A stretch of DNA of 64,000 bases. It comes from Chryseobacterium turcicum (GTDB taxonomy: Bacteria; Bacteroidota; Bacteroidia; Flavobacteriales; Weeksellaceae). The position numbers and the translations under genes are program-made. Below the pieces are notes generated by a model, which was given only the letters and a program-made list of their open reading frames with translations, searched no databases and was not told the DNA's origin. Below, piece by piece: positions 1 through 8,474 of this stretch; within the stretch, counting starts at the first letter, position 1, and each line of letters begins with the position of its first letter. The stretch covers positions 682,001-746,000 of the forward strand of contig NZ_JAJNAY010000002.1 in assembly GCF_021010565.1 (NCBI RefSeq). The letters are read 5' to 3'.

Positions 1-1
1 G

Positions 2-1399
2 AGGAACGATATCCACTTTATCCGTGCAACAGATGGAAAAGTGAATGGTTTGAGATCAAATTATCCTTTTGGAAAAGTAGGAACAGCTACATCTACATCT
101 TTAAATGGTTCAAAATTAGGAAATTCAGCTTCAGCAGGATATGGAGGTACGGTTTTCGAACCTATCGATGAGTTTAAAGGTGATGTTGCAAGAATGATTT
201 TTTACTTTGTAACAAGATATGAAACCCAGCTTTCTGGCTTTAGTTCAGGAAATATGCTAGGTAATTCTGCATATCCGGGACTACAGGCTTGGGAGCTTAA
301 TCAACTTTTGGCTTGGCATAATTTAGACCCTGTTTCCCCTGCAGAAATAGGAAGAAACAATGCATCTTACACATATCAAGGAAACAGAAACCCTTATATC
401 GACAATCCTAACTATGTAGATTTAGTTTGGGGAACAATAACTTTAGATACTGAAGCTCCTACAACTCCTACAAACTTAGTGGCAAACAACCCTACTTCAA
501 GCACTGTCGCATTAAACTGGACAGCTTCTACAGACAACATAGGAGTTATAGGATACGATGTTTACGCTAATGGAGTTTTAAAATCGACAGTTTCTGGAAC
601 AACCACAACCGTTCAAGCACTAAACCCTTCTACAACTTACAATTTCTACGTTATTGCTAAAGATGCTGCAGGAAATCCTTCACCTCAAAGCAATATAGCA
701 ACGGAAACTACCCTTGCCGGATCTGGCGGCGGAACAGGAACTTGCGGAACCGAAGATTTTGAAAACATAACAGGAACAGGAAACGGATACGCTACAAGAA
801 TCTGGACGAATAATGGAATTACTTGGACGGCAACTGATGCAAGAATCGACCAAACGATTAATGAAAAAGCAATTACCATTCAAAATGGTAGTTTAACGAG
901 TAGCTCTATTTCAGGAGGTGTTGCAACACTTACTGTTACTACACAACGTAAATTCGGAGGTTCATCATCAACTTTAAACTTACAGATAAACGGTACAACT
1001 GTAGCAACAATTCCATATAGTGATGTGGCTACAACGACAACAGTTAACGTTAATATTTCTGGAAATGTAATCATTAAACTTGTTAACCCTGTTGCTTCAA
1101 ACCGAGTAGCAATTGATGATCTTACTTGGACGTGTTCAACGACTTTATCAACTGTTGAAAACTCAAAAGAAAAAGCATTCAGTATTTACCCGAACCCGGT
1201 AAAAAATCACGAATTATTTGTAAAAGGCGAAAACCTAAGCAAAATTTCAAAAGCTGAAATCTATGACCTTTCAGGAAAATTGATTAAGAATATTGCCAAT
1301 CCTTTCAAAAACTCAAATAAAATTAATCTTCACAGAGTAACTAAAGGAGTTTATATCTTGAAAACAGACAATACTTCTACAAAATTCATCGTAGACTAA
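2..1399 (+). CDS. Secreted endonuclease I-family nuclease with FN3 and T9SS sorting domain (5' partial)
   Basis: The frame is open to the left edge, so the true start lies outside the window; an in-frame GTG at 41 is not the start. The first ~140 visible residues match the tail of the endonuclease I family: a DIH...TDGKVNG stretch followed by RSNYPFG, then an ELNQLLAWHNLDPVSPAE block. In this family these residues surround the metal-dependent nuclease site that cuts DNA or RNA outside the cell. A fibronectin type III domain follows at about residues 151-237, then a Gly/Thr-rich beta region of unknown fold. The last ~70 residues (from SIYPNPV, ending in KFIVD) are a type A T9SS C-terminal domain, so the protein is exported by T9SS. 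The catalytic His/Glu segment is upstream and not visible. Confidence 0.88.
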   Translation, partial: RNDIHFIRATDGKVNGLRSNYPFGKVGTATSTSLNGSKLGNSASAGYGGTVFEPIDEFKGDVARMIFYFVTRYETQLSGFSSGNMLGNSAYPGLQAWELNQLLAWHNLDPVSPAEIGRNNASYTYQGNRNPYIDNPNYVDLVWGTITLDTEAPTTPTNLVANNPTSSTVALNWTASTDNIGVIGYDVYANGVLKSTVSGTTTTVQALNPSTTYNFYVIAKDAAGNPSPQSNIATETTLAGSGGGTGTCGTEDFENITGTGNGYATRIWTNNGITWTATDARIDQTINEKAITIQNGSLTSSSISGGVATLTVTTQRKFGGSSSTLNLQINGTTVATIPYSDVATTTTVNVNISGNVIIKLVNPVASNRVAIDDLTWTCSTTLSTVENSKEKAFSIYPNPVKNHELFVKGENLSKISKAEIYDLSGKLIKNIANPFKNSNKINLHRVTKGVYILKTDNTSTKFIVD

Positions 1400-1424
1400 G
1401 ACAACAAATATTTTCAACACTAAA

Positions 1425-1450
1425 GGCCGATTTTTATCGGTCTTTTTTTT
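1425..1450 (+). terminator. Rho-independent terminator after the endonuclease gene
   Basis: A 7-bp stem (GGCCGAT / ATCGGTC, one G-T pair) with a TTTT loop is followed by eight T's. The T-run ends only 11 nt before the aroE start codon, so the hairpin lies in the aroE leader. Confidence 0.85.
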
Positions 1451-1461
1451 ACTTTTGATGT

Positions 1462-2199
1462 ATGGATTCTAGCAACAAATTAGGACTGATTGGGAAAAAT
1501 ATCTCCTACTCTTTTTCGAAAAAATATTTTGAAGATAAATTTAAAAAGAAAAAACTTAGCGATTTTTCATACGAAATTTTCGATTTACAGGAAATTAATG
1601 AAATTGAAGAAGTATTTTTAAAACCTAGTCTTTTAGGATTTAATGTAACAATTCCTTATAAAGAAAAAATTATAGACTATCTCGATGCATTAAGTGATGA
1701 GGCTCAAAAAATAGGTGCTGTAAACTGTGTTTTAATTGAAAATGGGAAGAAAACAGGTTACAATACAGATGCTTTTGGTTTTGAAAAAACTTTAATTGCC
1801 CACAAAAAACCACATCACGATTCGGCATTGGTTTTAGGAAATGGTGGCGCTGCAAAAGCAATACAGTATGTTTTAGACAAACATCACATTCCATATAAAA
1901 CCATCTCAAGAAAATCAGAGATTAATTTTGATAATTTAGATACAGAAACCGTTTCAGAAAACAAGTTAATTATACAGTGTACTCCGGTAGGAACCTTCCC
2001 TAATACCGAAGATTGCTTAAACTTTCCTTTCGAAGCACTTACCCATCAACATTTGGTGATTGATTTAATTTACAATCCCGAATGCAGTCAATTTCTTTTA
2101 AATTCATCACAAAACGGTGCAAAAACCGTCAATGGATATTATATGCTCGAACAACAGGCAGAAAAAGCTTGGGAAATTTGGTCATTTCAAAAAAAATAA
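1462..2199 (+). CDS. aroE: Shikimate 5-dehydrogenase
   Basis: NADPH-dependent reduction of 3-dehydroshikimate to shikimate in aromatic amino acid synthesis; cytosolic. The 245-residue protein is slightly shorter than typical AroE. Visible motifs: SYSFS near residue 15 (substrate-binding SxS), FNVTIPYKE with the catalytic Lys, GYNTDAFGF, a VLGNGGAAKA nucleotide-binding loop, CTPVGTFP, and the C-terminal NGYYMLEQQAEKAW. The ATG at 1462 is the first start after the terminator. A TACTTTTG word at 1450-1457 fits the flavobacterial -7 box but would leave almost no leader. The gene is upstream of the DUF349 gene, separated by 75 bp. Confidence 0.95.
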   Translation: MDSSNKLGLIGKNISYSFSKKYFEDKFKKKKLSDFSYEIFDLQEINEIEEVFLKPSLLGFNVTIPYKEKIIDYLDALSDEAQKIGAVNCVLIENGKKTGYNTDAFGFEKTLIAHKKPHHDSALVLGNGGAAKAIQYVLDKHHIPYKTISRKSEINFDNLDTETVSENKLIIQCTPVGTFPNTEDCLNFPFEALTHQHLVIDLIYNPECSQFLLNSSQNGAKTVNGYYMLEQQAEKAWEIWSFQKK

Positions 2200-2274
2200 C
2201 ATAAATTAGTAACTTAATTGGTTTATATTAGCTCGCTTTAAGAAGTTAATACCATTATTCATAAAAGATTTGCT

Positions 2275-4074
2275 ATGACAACAGAAAATAATCTTTCTGA
2301 AAACGAAGAACAAAAACCTTCTACAGAAGTTCAGGAAACAGTTGAAACGATTGAGAATACAGAAGAAAACCATCAGGAAGAAGACCCCGATGCGCCTCAC
2401 CATGATTCTATTGCCGACCTGTCTCTAGCCGACGCTCTGAAAGAAATGGAAAAAATCATCAATTCTCCTAATGCTGGTGAAAGATTCCGAGAATTTAATG
2501 TTTTAAAAGAAAAAGCAAATCATTCGATTCATGATGAGGTGGAAGACAAAAAGCATGAATACACTGATGGAGGAAATGCACTTGAAAATTTCAGCTACGA
2601 ACATCCTTCTCAATCTAAACTTTCTGGTCTGATTCATATTTTCAGAGAGAAGCATGATTATTTTCAGAAAAACCAGGAAGAGGAGCAGAAAAAAAATCTG
2701 GACCACCGTCAAAGTATTATTGAAAGACTAAAAAATCTTTATACCAATTCTGAGCCTGGAGTCAATCTTTTCAAATCGATTAGAGAAATTAAGGAAGAAT
2801 GGTCAAATTCTGGTCAGGTTGCAAAATCTGAATTTAAAATTTTAAATAATAATTACTTTCATCATTTGAATCAGTTTTATCAAATGTTGGATTTAAATAA
2901 AGAATTCCTTGAGCAGGAATACAGCCACAACTTAGAAAAAAGACAGCACATCATTGCAAGAGCAAAAGAGCTGGAAAACGAGCCGGCTGTACAAAAAGCT
3001 TTAAATGAACTTCAATATCTTCACAAACTTTGGAAAGAAGAAGCAGAACCTGTTTCTGAAGAATTCCGTGAGAAAACTTGGGAAGAGTTCAAAGAGATTT
3101 CAAATAAAATTCACGAGAGAAAAACAGAACTTTCTGCAGCTATTGAAACAGAGCAGAATGCCAATCTTGAGAAGAAAAACGAAATCATCACTGAAATTAA
3201 AAATCTTTCTGAGCCAAAAGACAGTCCTAATCATACCTATTGGCAAAACTCTATCAAGAGAGTTGAAGATTTGCGTTCAGAATTCTTAAAGACAGGAAGT
3301 GTACCTAGAAAATTATCCAACAACAATTGGAATGATTTCAAATCTATATTAAGAGCCTTCAACACGACAAAAAATAATTACTATAAATCTTTAAAAGGTT
3401 CTCAACAGCAGAATCTTGATGAGAAAATGAAACTCATTCAGACTGCAAAAGACAATATGCTTTCTGAAGACTGGGAGCTTGCAGTAGCTTTATTTAAAAA
3501 ACTTCAGGAAGACTGGAAAAAAATCGGCCACGTTCCTAAAAGCATGACCAATAAAATCTGGGATGAATTCCGTGATGCATGCAACACGTTCTTTAATAAC
3601 TACAGAGAAAAAAGCAGCGCTTCTACCGATAACTGGAAAGAAAACTATAAACTAAAAAAAGACCTTCTTGAGGAACTGAAAACAATTTCAGACGAAGAAG
3701 GAAGTATCGAAAAAATAGAAGCCATCAAAAGTTCGTGGAATAATATTGGAAAAGTTCCGAGAGACAAAATGGCAATCAACTCTGAGTTTAATAAAACGCT
3801 TAGAGAAAAGCTGAAGTTGAATAAGATTAATGAGCTTGAATTGAAAGAAGATGGTTTATCTGAAAACCAATTAACAGACAAGGCTAGAAAAATCAAGAGT
3901 CAAATCTCCGACCTTGAAGCGGAAATCGTTAAATTGGAAAACAATTTGGCATTTTTCAAAAATCCATCGAGAGAAAACCCTCTTTTACGAGATACTTACA
4001 ATACGATTGATGACAAAAAAGCTCATCTTGAGACTTTAAAGCACAATCTTCACAATATCATCGCTGGAGAATAA
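2275..4074 (+). CDS. DUF349 repeat protein
   Basis: A 599-residue, strongly charged, mostly helical protein. After an acidic N-terminus (about 70 residues rich in Glu, Asn and Thr) it holds several successive ~75-residue repeats with recurring W-x-x-x-G and W-x-x-F-x-x-x patterns (for example EDWKKIGHVPKSM and KSSWNNIGKVPRDKM), as in DUF349 proteins. A coiled-coil segment closes the protein (KSQISDLEAEIVKLENNLAFF). No signal peptide or membrane segment, so probably cytosolic. The family has no settled biochemical role; the same arrangement is conserved in Bacteroidota. Followed by a hairpin terminator. Confidence 0.85.
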   Translation: MTTENNLSENEEQKPSTEVQETVETIENTEENHQEEDPDAPHHDSIADLSLADALKEMEKIINSPNAGERFREFNVLKEKANHSIHDEVEDKKHEYTDGGNALENFSYEHPSQSKLSGLIHIFREKHDYFQKNQEEEQKKNLDHRQSIIERLKNLYTNSEPGVNLFKSIREIKEEWSNSGQVAKSEFKILNNNYFHHLNQFYQMLDLNKEFLEQEYSHNLEKRQHIIARAKELENEPAVQKALNELQYLHKLWKEEAEPVSEEFREKTWEEFKEISNKIHERKTELSAAIETEQNANLEKKNEIITEIKNLSEPKDSPNHTYWQNSIKRVEDLRSEFLKTGSVPRKLSNNNWNDFKSILRAFNTTKNNYYKSLKGSQQQNLDEKMKLIQTAKDNMLSEDWELAVALFKKLQEDWKKIGHVPKSMTNKIWDEFRDACNTFFNNYREKSSASTDNWKENYKLKKDLLEELKTISDEEGSIEKIEAIKSSWNNIGKVPRDKMAINSEFNKTLREKLKLNKINELELKEDGLSENQLTDKARKIKSQISDLEAEIVKLENNLAFFKNPSRENPLLRDTYNTIDDKKAHLETLKHNLHNIIAGE

Positions 4075-4097
4075 TTAAAAATTAAAGTAAAATATAG

Positions 4098-4130
4098 AGC
4101 GAAACAAAGAAATTTGTATTCGCTTTTTTT
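4098..4130 (+). terminator. Terminator between the DUF349 gene and ribD
   Basis: AGCGAA (4098-4103) pairs with TTCGCT (4119-4124), with a second inner CAAA/TTTG pairing, followed by a run of seven T's. The T-run ends 5 nt before the ribD ATG. Confidence 0.8.
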
Positions 4131-4135
4131 ATCTT

Positions 4136-5161
4136 ATGCAAGACGAATTTTACATCAAAAGATGCATTGAGCTCGCTCAGAAAGCCATCGGAAACACCTA
4201 CCCCAATCCATTAGTAGGAAGTGTGATTGTGCACAATGACAAAATAATCGGTGAAGGATACCATCATAAAGCGGGTGAAAACCATGCTGAAATCAACGCA
4301 ATCAATTCCGTTGAAGATAAAAGCCTGATTTCCGAATCTACTATTTATGTTTCTTTGGAACCTTGCGCGCATTTCGGAAAAACACCGCCTTGTGCTTTAA
4401 AAATTGTCGAATTGGGCTTTAAAAAAGTGGTGATTGGCGCAATGGATTCTCATGATAAAGTGAATGGAAAGGGCAAAAAAATAATTCAAGATGCAGGAAT
4501 TGAAGTTGTATCCGAAGTTTTAGAAAAGGAATGCACTGATTTAAATAAAAGATTTTTCACATACCACGAAAAGAACAGGCCTTTTATTCTATTAAAATGG
4601 GCAGAATCTGGCGACCGTTTTATGGATAAAGATTTTAAACCTACTCAGATCAGCAATTCTTTAACCAAACAATTTGTACATCAACTAAGAAACAATGAAC
4701 ATTCTATTTTGATTGGAACGATGACGGCTTTGCGAGACAATCCAAGTCTTACAACGAGAGAAATCGTCGGCAGAAATCCTATTAGAATTCTTATTGATAT
4801 TGATTTAAAAGTACCATCCGACTTTAATATTTACAGCAATGAAGCCCAAACTTTGGTTTTCAATTCAGTAAAAGAAGATGAAGAAGGAAATATAAAATTC
4901 ATCAAAACATCGAGAGAAAATTTCATCGAAAATATGTTGAAAAAACTTCACGAACTGCAAATACAGTCAATCATTGTGGAAGGTGGAAGTTTGGTTCTTC
5001 AACAGTTTATTGATGCTAATTTGTGGGACGAAACAATGATTATTAAAAATAAAAATCTAGTTTTAGAAAACGGTACGAAAGCTCCTAGATTTAATCAAAC
5101 TCCTCTCGAAACACAAGATTTCAGAGATAATATCATTGAATTTTACAAAAATTCTCACTAA
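4136..5161 (+). CDS. ribD: Bifunctional riboflavin biosynthesis deaminase/reductase
   Basis: Carries out the second and third steps of riboflavin synthesis: deamination of the pyrimidine, then NADPH-dependent reduction of the ribosyl group. The N-terminal deaminase half shows the zinc site HAEINAI with PCAHFGKTPPC. The C-terminal reductase half starts near LLKWAESGDRFMD and includes ILIGTMTALRDNPSLTTRE and VEGGSLVLQQFI. The 341-residue length is normal for the fused form. The upstream gap holds only a terminator; I see no FMN riboswitch. The next gene follows after 12 bp and probably shares the transcript. Confidence 0.95.
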   Translation: MQDEFYIKRCIELAQKAIGNTYPNPLVGSVIVHNDKIIGEGYHHKAGENHAEINAINSVEDKSLISESTIYVSLEPCAHFGKTPPCALKIVELGFKKVVIGAMDSHDKVNGKGKKIIQDAGIEVVSEVLEKECTDLNKRFFTYHEKNRPFILLKWAESGDRFMDKDFKPTQISNSLTKQFVHQLRNNEHSILIGTMTALRDNPSLTTREIVGRNPIRILIDIDLKVPSDFNIYSNEAQTLVFNSVKEDEEGNIKFIKTSRENFIENMLKKLHELQIQSIIVEGGSLVLQQFIDANLWDETMIIKNKNLVLENGTKAPRFNQTPLETQDFRDNIIEFYKNSH

Positions 5162-5162
5162 G

Positions 5163-5168
5163 AAGGAG
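5163..5168 (+). promoter_or_regulatory. Shine-Dalgarno-like site before the YigZ gene
   Basis: AAGGAG ends 5 nt before the ATG at 5174. It stands out because nearly all other starts here have A-rich leaders without such a motif, as is usual in Bacteroidota. Confidence 0.55.
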
Positions 5169-5173
5169 ACAGA

Positions 5174-5779
5174 ATGTTGCACGAATATAAAACCATAGAA
5201 AAACCTATTGAAAACACTTTGCTTAAAGAAAAAGGAAGCAAGTTTATCGGTTTTGCCTTTCCGGTTAATAATGAAACTGAACTTAAAAAAGCTTTAGAGA
5301 AAGTAAGAACTGAACATCCGAAGGCGACGCATCATTGCTATGCTTTCAGAATGGGTATCAATGGAGAAAACTATCGTGCCAATGACGACGGCGAACCTTC
5401 CGGAAGTGCAGGTTTGCCTATTTACAATCAACTTTTAGCCCATGAAATAACCAATGTTTTAGTCATAAGCGTTCGGTATTATGGCGGAACAAAATTAGGT
5501 GTTTCAGGGTTGGTAAAAGCATATAAAGAGTCGGCTAAAATTACATTAGAAGAAGCAACAATCATCACCAAAGAATTGGAAACAGAAATTGAAATTCAAT
5601 TTAATTTTAATCAACAAAATCTTATTTTCACCTTACTTTCAAAATTTGACGCAAAAGTTTTAAATTTTGACGCTAATGAAAATTGCATTCTAACCGCTTC
5701 CTTAAAAACAGCACAAAAAGAAAGCATCTCAGAAAAACTATCTGAGATGCAATATATTTCTTTTGATTTTAAAGAGTAA
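5174..5779 (+). CDS. YigZ/IMPACT family protein (UPF0029)
   Basis: A 201-residue cytosolic protein of the YigZ/IMPACT family, which in eukaryotes acts in translation control; the bacterial role is not settled. Conserved features: KGSKFIGFAFPV near the N-terminus, HHCYAFRMG, NDDGEPSGSAGLPIYNQL, and VLVISVRYYGGTKLGVSGLVKAY. The C-terminal ~60 residues match the small ferredoxin-like domain of the family. It follows ribD by 12 bp and has an unusually clear Shine-Dalgarno sequence. Its last codons contain a perfect hairpin that probably ends transcription of the convergent neighbour. Confidence 0.9.
   Translation: MLHEYKTIEKPIENTLLKEKGSKFIGFAFPVNNETELKKALEKVRTEHPKATHHCYAFRMGINGENYRANDDGEPSGSAGLPIYNQLLAHEITNVLVISVRYYGGTKLGVSGLVKAYKESAKITLEEATIITKELETEIEIQFNFNQQNLIFTLLSKFDAKVLNFDANENCILTASLKTAQKESISEKLSEMQYISFDFKE
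5724..5750. terminator. Bidirectional hairpin inside the 3' end of the YigZ gene
   Basis: A perfect 10-bp stem, GCATCTCAGA (5724-5733) / TCTGAGATGC (5741-5750), with a 7-nt loop. Read on the minus strand it is followed by TTTCTTTTT, suiting termination of the convergent protease gene; on the plus strand a T-rich stretch also follows. It lies wholly within coding sequence. Confidence 0.6.
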
Positions 5780-5781
5780 GT

Positions 5782-6471
5782 TTAATCCCTTCTACTTCCC
5801 ATTAAAAGAGAAGCAAAGTATATCAATTGCGCTAAAGATCCGAGTGCCGCCACCAAATAAGTTCGTGCTGCCCAAGTAAGACTATCTTTTACTCCTACAA
5901 ATTCTTCTGCAGTCACCGTTCCTGTATCTTTTAACCATTTCATCGCTCGATTACTTGCATCGTACTCTACTGGAAGTGTAATAAAAGCAAAAAGTGTAGT
6001 TAACGCAAACATAATCACACCAATCAAGAGAATCAATTTATTGTTACTCATTGCCATAACAACAATACCTGCCATCAGTACAAACTGCATTAAATTGGAA
6101 CTAATACTTACAATAGGAACCAATTTAGACCTTAATTGTAACATTGAATAACCAACTGCATGTTGTATTGCGTGACCACATTCGTGAGCTGCAACAGCTG
6201 CCGCAGCTGCATTTCTCTGCATATAAACTGCTTCAGAAAGATTCACCGTTTTATCTGCCGGATTATAATGGTCTGTCAATTGCCCAGGAACCGAAATTAC
6301 CTGAACATCATGAATATTGTTATCCCTCAACATTTTTTCAGCAACTTCCTTACCCGACATTCCGTTGCTGAGATATACATTGGAATAATATTCGAATTTA
6401 GATTTTAATCTTGAGGAAACAAACCAGCTTACCAGCATCGAAATTCCTATGATAAGATAATAACCTGTCAT
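5782..6471 (-). CDS. Membrane zinc metallopeptidase, YugP type
   Basis: A 229-residue integral membrane protein of the neutral zinc metallopeptidase family (YugP-like). An N-terminal hydrophobic segment (MTGYYLIIGISMLVSWF) precedes the zinc site AAHECGHAIQHAVGYS (HExxH form, HECGH). Two or three more membrane segments follow, around LVPIVSISSNLMQFVLMAG and LILLIGVIMFALTTLFAF. The family is membrane-anchored and its substrates are unknown. It converges on the YigZ gene with only 2 bp between stop codons. Confidence 0.88.
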   Translation of the reverse strand: MTGYYLIIGISMLVSWFVSSRLKSKFEYYSNVYLSNGMSGKEVAEKMLRDNNIHDVQVISVPGQLTDHYNPADKTVNLSEAVYMQRNAAAAAVAAHECGHAIQHAVGYSMLQLRSKLVPIVSISSNLMQFVLMAGIVVMAMSNNKLILLIGVIMFALTTLFAFITLPVEYDASNRAMKWLKDTGTVTAEEFVGVKDSLTWAARTYLVAALGSLAQLIYFASLLMGSRRD

Positions 6472-6546
6472 TTTGTTTAATTTTTAATATATAATAATTG
6501 TAATAACTGATGTAAAAATTGTGCCAAAGTTTCAGGTTTAATTAAT

Positions 6547-6554
6547 TATATTTG
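6547..6554 (+). promoter_or_regulatory. -7 box (TATATTTG) of the GNAT-like gene
   Basis: Exact TAnnTTTG match 22 nt upstream of the ATG at 6577. A TTG lies at 6519-6521, slightly too far for the usual -33 spacing. Confidence 0.5.
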
Positions 6555-6576
6555 TGGTTGAATTTACCTGAAAACT

Positions 6577-7701
6577 ATGTCGAAAGTTTCCATTCTTGAA
6601 GTAAAAACCCCAGAAGATTTAAAGCAATTTGTAAAATTCCCAATGAATTTATACAAAGGCAACCCCTATTACGTACCTTCATTTATAAAAGATGAACTTA
6701 ATGTATGGAATCCTCAGGAAAACCCTGCCTTGCAATATTCTGAAGCAAAGCAGTTTTTAGCATGGAAAGACAACAAAGTAGTAGGAAGAATTGCGGTAAT
6801 CATCAACCATAAAGAAGAAAAAGAACTGGGTATAAAAAAAGTTCGTTTCGGATGGATTGATTTTATTGACGACACAGAAGTTCCTAAAGCACTAATTGAC
6901 ACTGCAATAAATTACGCAAAAGAACATCAGATAGACAATATTGAAGGACCAATGGGCTTTACCAATCTCGACAAAGCAGGAATGCTGACTTTCGGATTTG
7001 AGAAAATAGCGACCATGATTGGGATCTACAATTACGAATATTACCCAAAACATATTGAAAACCTTGGCCTTGTTAAGGAAAAAGAATGGGTAGAATTTGA
7101 AATGAATTTCCCGAAAGTACTTCCTCCAAAAGTAGAAAAATTCAGCTCATTAATTGCTGAGAAATACAACTTAAGAGTGCTAGATTTCCAAAGCAAGGAA
7201 GAGATTTTACCTTACGTGAAACCAATGTTTAAGTTGCTTGACGAAACTTACAAACACCTTTCCACCTACACTCCTATTTCTGAAGAGCAAATCAAGACAT
7301 ACAAAGAGAAATTCTTTCCAATGATTGCCAAAAACTATGTTATTTGCGTAGTAGATGAGCATGACGAATTGGTTTCTTTTGCAGTAACGATGCCTTCATA
7401 TTCTAAAGCTTTACAGAAATCAAAAGGAAAACTTTTCCCTTTCGGATGGTGGCATTTTTTACAGGCTCAAAAGAAAAATGACCGCGCTAATTTTTATTTA
7501 ATCGGAATTCATCCTGAATATCAAAGACGTGGTGTAACGGCTATTATTTTTAAAGAAATTTTTGTAAGATTCAACAATATGGGTATTGATTTTGCGGAAA
7601 CCAACCCTGAATTGGAAGAAAACAAAAGTGTACAAGTTCTTTGGCAAGATTACAACCCTACAAATCATAAAAGAAGAAGAACTTATTCTTTAAAATTCTA
7701 A
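6577..7701 (+). CDS. GNAT-like N-acetyltransferase family protein
   Basis: A 374-residue cytosolic protein. The C-terminal part shows a GNAT pattern: FYLIGIHPEYQRRGVTAII resembles the acetyl-CoA loop (QxxGxA form, here QRRGVT), followed by IIFKEIFVRFNNMGIDFAET. The N-terminal half (KQFVKFPMNLYKGNPYYVPSF) matches a large conserved Bacteroidota family usually annotated only as acetyltransferase-like. The substrate is unknown. A -7 box lies just upstream, and a 58-codon membrane gene follows after 1 bp, so the two are likely co-transcribed. Confidence 0.75.
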   Translation: MSKVSILEVKTPEDLKQFVKFPMNLYKGNPYYVPSFIKDELNVWNPQENPALQYSEAKQFLAWKDNKVVGRIAVIINHKEEKELGIKKVRFGWIDFIDDTEVPKALIDTAINYAKEHQIDNIEGPMGFTNLDKAGMLTFGFEKIATMIGIYNYEYYPKHIENLGLVKEKEWVEFEMNFPKVLPPKVEKFSSLIAEKYNLRVLDFQSKEEILPYVKPMFKLLDETYKHLSTYTPISEEQIKTYKEKFFPMIAKNYVICVVDEHDELVSFAVTMPSYSKALQKSKGKLFPFGWWHFLQAQKKNDRANFYLIGIHPEYQRRGVTAIIFKEIFVRFNNMGIDFAETNPELEENKSVQVLWQDYNPTNHKRRRTYSLKF

Positions 7702-7702
7702 T

Positions 7703-7879
7703 ATGAAACCACACCTTATTATTTTCGCTGTTTTGATTGCAGGATTTGCAGTTTATAACATCTTCTTCGCCTTAGCGGATGACAGATTAAATACGCTTGT
7801 GAATATTGTTTACGCAAGTGTACTTTTTGCTTATATTTCGTTTATGGCATTCACTGTACTCAAAAAACTGAGGAAATAA
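7703..7879 (+). CDS. Small two-segment membrane protein (58 aa)
   Basis: Starts 1 bp after the previous stop: ATG at 7703, TAA at 7877-7879. The 58-residue product begins MKPHLIIFAVLIAGFAVYN, has a second hydrophobic stretch (VNIVYASVLFAYISFMAFTV) and ends in a basic tail (LKKLRK). This predicts two membrane helices joined by a short polar turn (ADDRLNT). The tight coupling and regular hydrophobic pattern argue that it is real. I do not recognise a family, and no function can be given. Confidence 0.7.
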   Translation: MKPHLIIFAVLIAGFAVYNIFFALADDRLNTLVNIVYASVLFAYISFMAFTVLKKLRK

Positions 7880-7968
7880 CGCTATTTTTATTGATTCTAA
7901 ATTATAACTTTTCTCTATTTTCATCAGACTTTTAAGATGATTAATTTCATGCTTTATTGTTTATTGCC

Positions 7969-7976
7969 TAAATTTG
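7969..7976 (+). promoter_or_regulatory. -7 box (TAAATTTG) of the nuo operon
   Basis: Exact TAnnTTTG match 23 nt upstream of nuoA, in the 120-bp gap separating the operon from the previous gene. No TTG at the right -33 spacing is visible. Confidence 0.55.
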
Positions 7977-7999
7977 CAACTTGAGATAATAATGTAAAA

Positions 8000-8371
8000 A
8001 TGAATTTACCTGAAAGTTATATTCCGATCCTTATACAAGCCTGTGTTGCCATAGGTTTTGTAGCCGTTTCTTTGCTTGGAGCTCATTTTCTGGGACCACA
8101 GCAGAAAAAAGGAAATTCTGTAAAAAACCAAAGCTGGGAATGCGGTGTACCTGTTGAAGGAAACGCAAGAACACCATTTTCAATCAAGTATTTCTTAACT
8201 GCAATATTGTTTGTATTATTCGATATCGAAATCGTATTTTTTTATCCTTACGCTGTAAACTTCAGAGAATTTGGTCTTGAAGGCTTCTTTGCAGTACTTA
8301 CATTCGTTGCTATTTTCTTCCTTGCATTTTTCTATGTGTGGAAACGTGGCGCGCTAGACTGGGATAAATAA
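8000..8371 (+). CDS. nuoA: NADH-quinone oxidoreductase subunit A
   Basis: A 123-residue membrane subunit of the proton-pumping arm of complex I. Three hydrophobic segments are visible (IPILIQACVAIGFVAVSLLG, FLTAILFVLFDIEIVFFYPY, FFAVLTFVAIFFLAFFYVW). The conserved SWECGVPV loop lies between the first two, and the acidic FDIEIVFFYP lies in the second. First gene of the nuo operon. The 103-bp leader to nuoB contains an inverted repeat. Confidence 0.95.
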   Translation: MNLPESYIPILIQACVAIGFVAVSLLGAHFLGPQQKKGNSVKNQSWECGVPVEGNARTPFSIKYFLTAILFVLFDIEIVFFYPYAVNFREFGLEGFFAVLTFVAIFFLAFFYVWKRGALDWDK

Positions 8372-8404
8372 ATTTTAACATTAAAAAGATTTAATTTATT
8401 TAAG

Positions 8405-8467
8405 TAATTAAAAGATTGTGAAACTCGTAATTTTTGATTTTTAAATTCTTCAATCTTTAAATAATTA
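8405..8467 (+). repeat. Inverted repeat in the nuoA-nuoB spacer
   Basis: AAAGATTG (8411-8418) is the inverse of CAATCTTT (8451-8458), with TAATTA on both outer sides. The loop is AT-rich and about 30 nt. It ends 8 nt before nuoB and might be a weak leader hairpin. Confidence 0.45.
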
Positions 8468-8474
8468 ACAAAAA

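Noticed and set aside
41..43. GTG at 41 as start of the first gene
   Set aside because: The frame is open to base 2 and the upstream codons (RNDIHFIRATDGK) belong to the endonuclease I pattern, so the gene simply enters from outside the window.
4075..4135. FMN riboswitch before ribD
   Set aside because: Only 61 bp, fully occupied by a simple terminator; none of the conserved RFN elements is visible.
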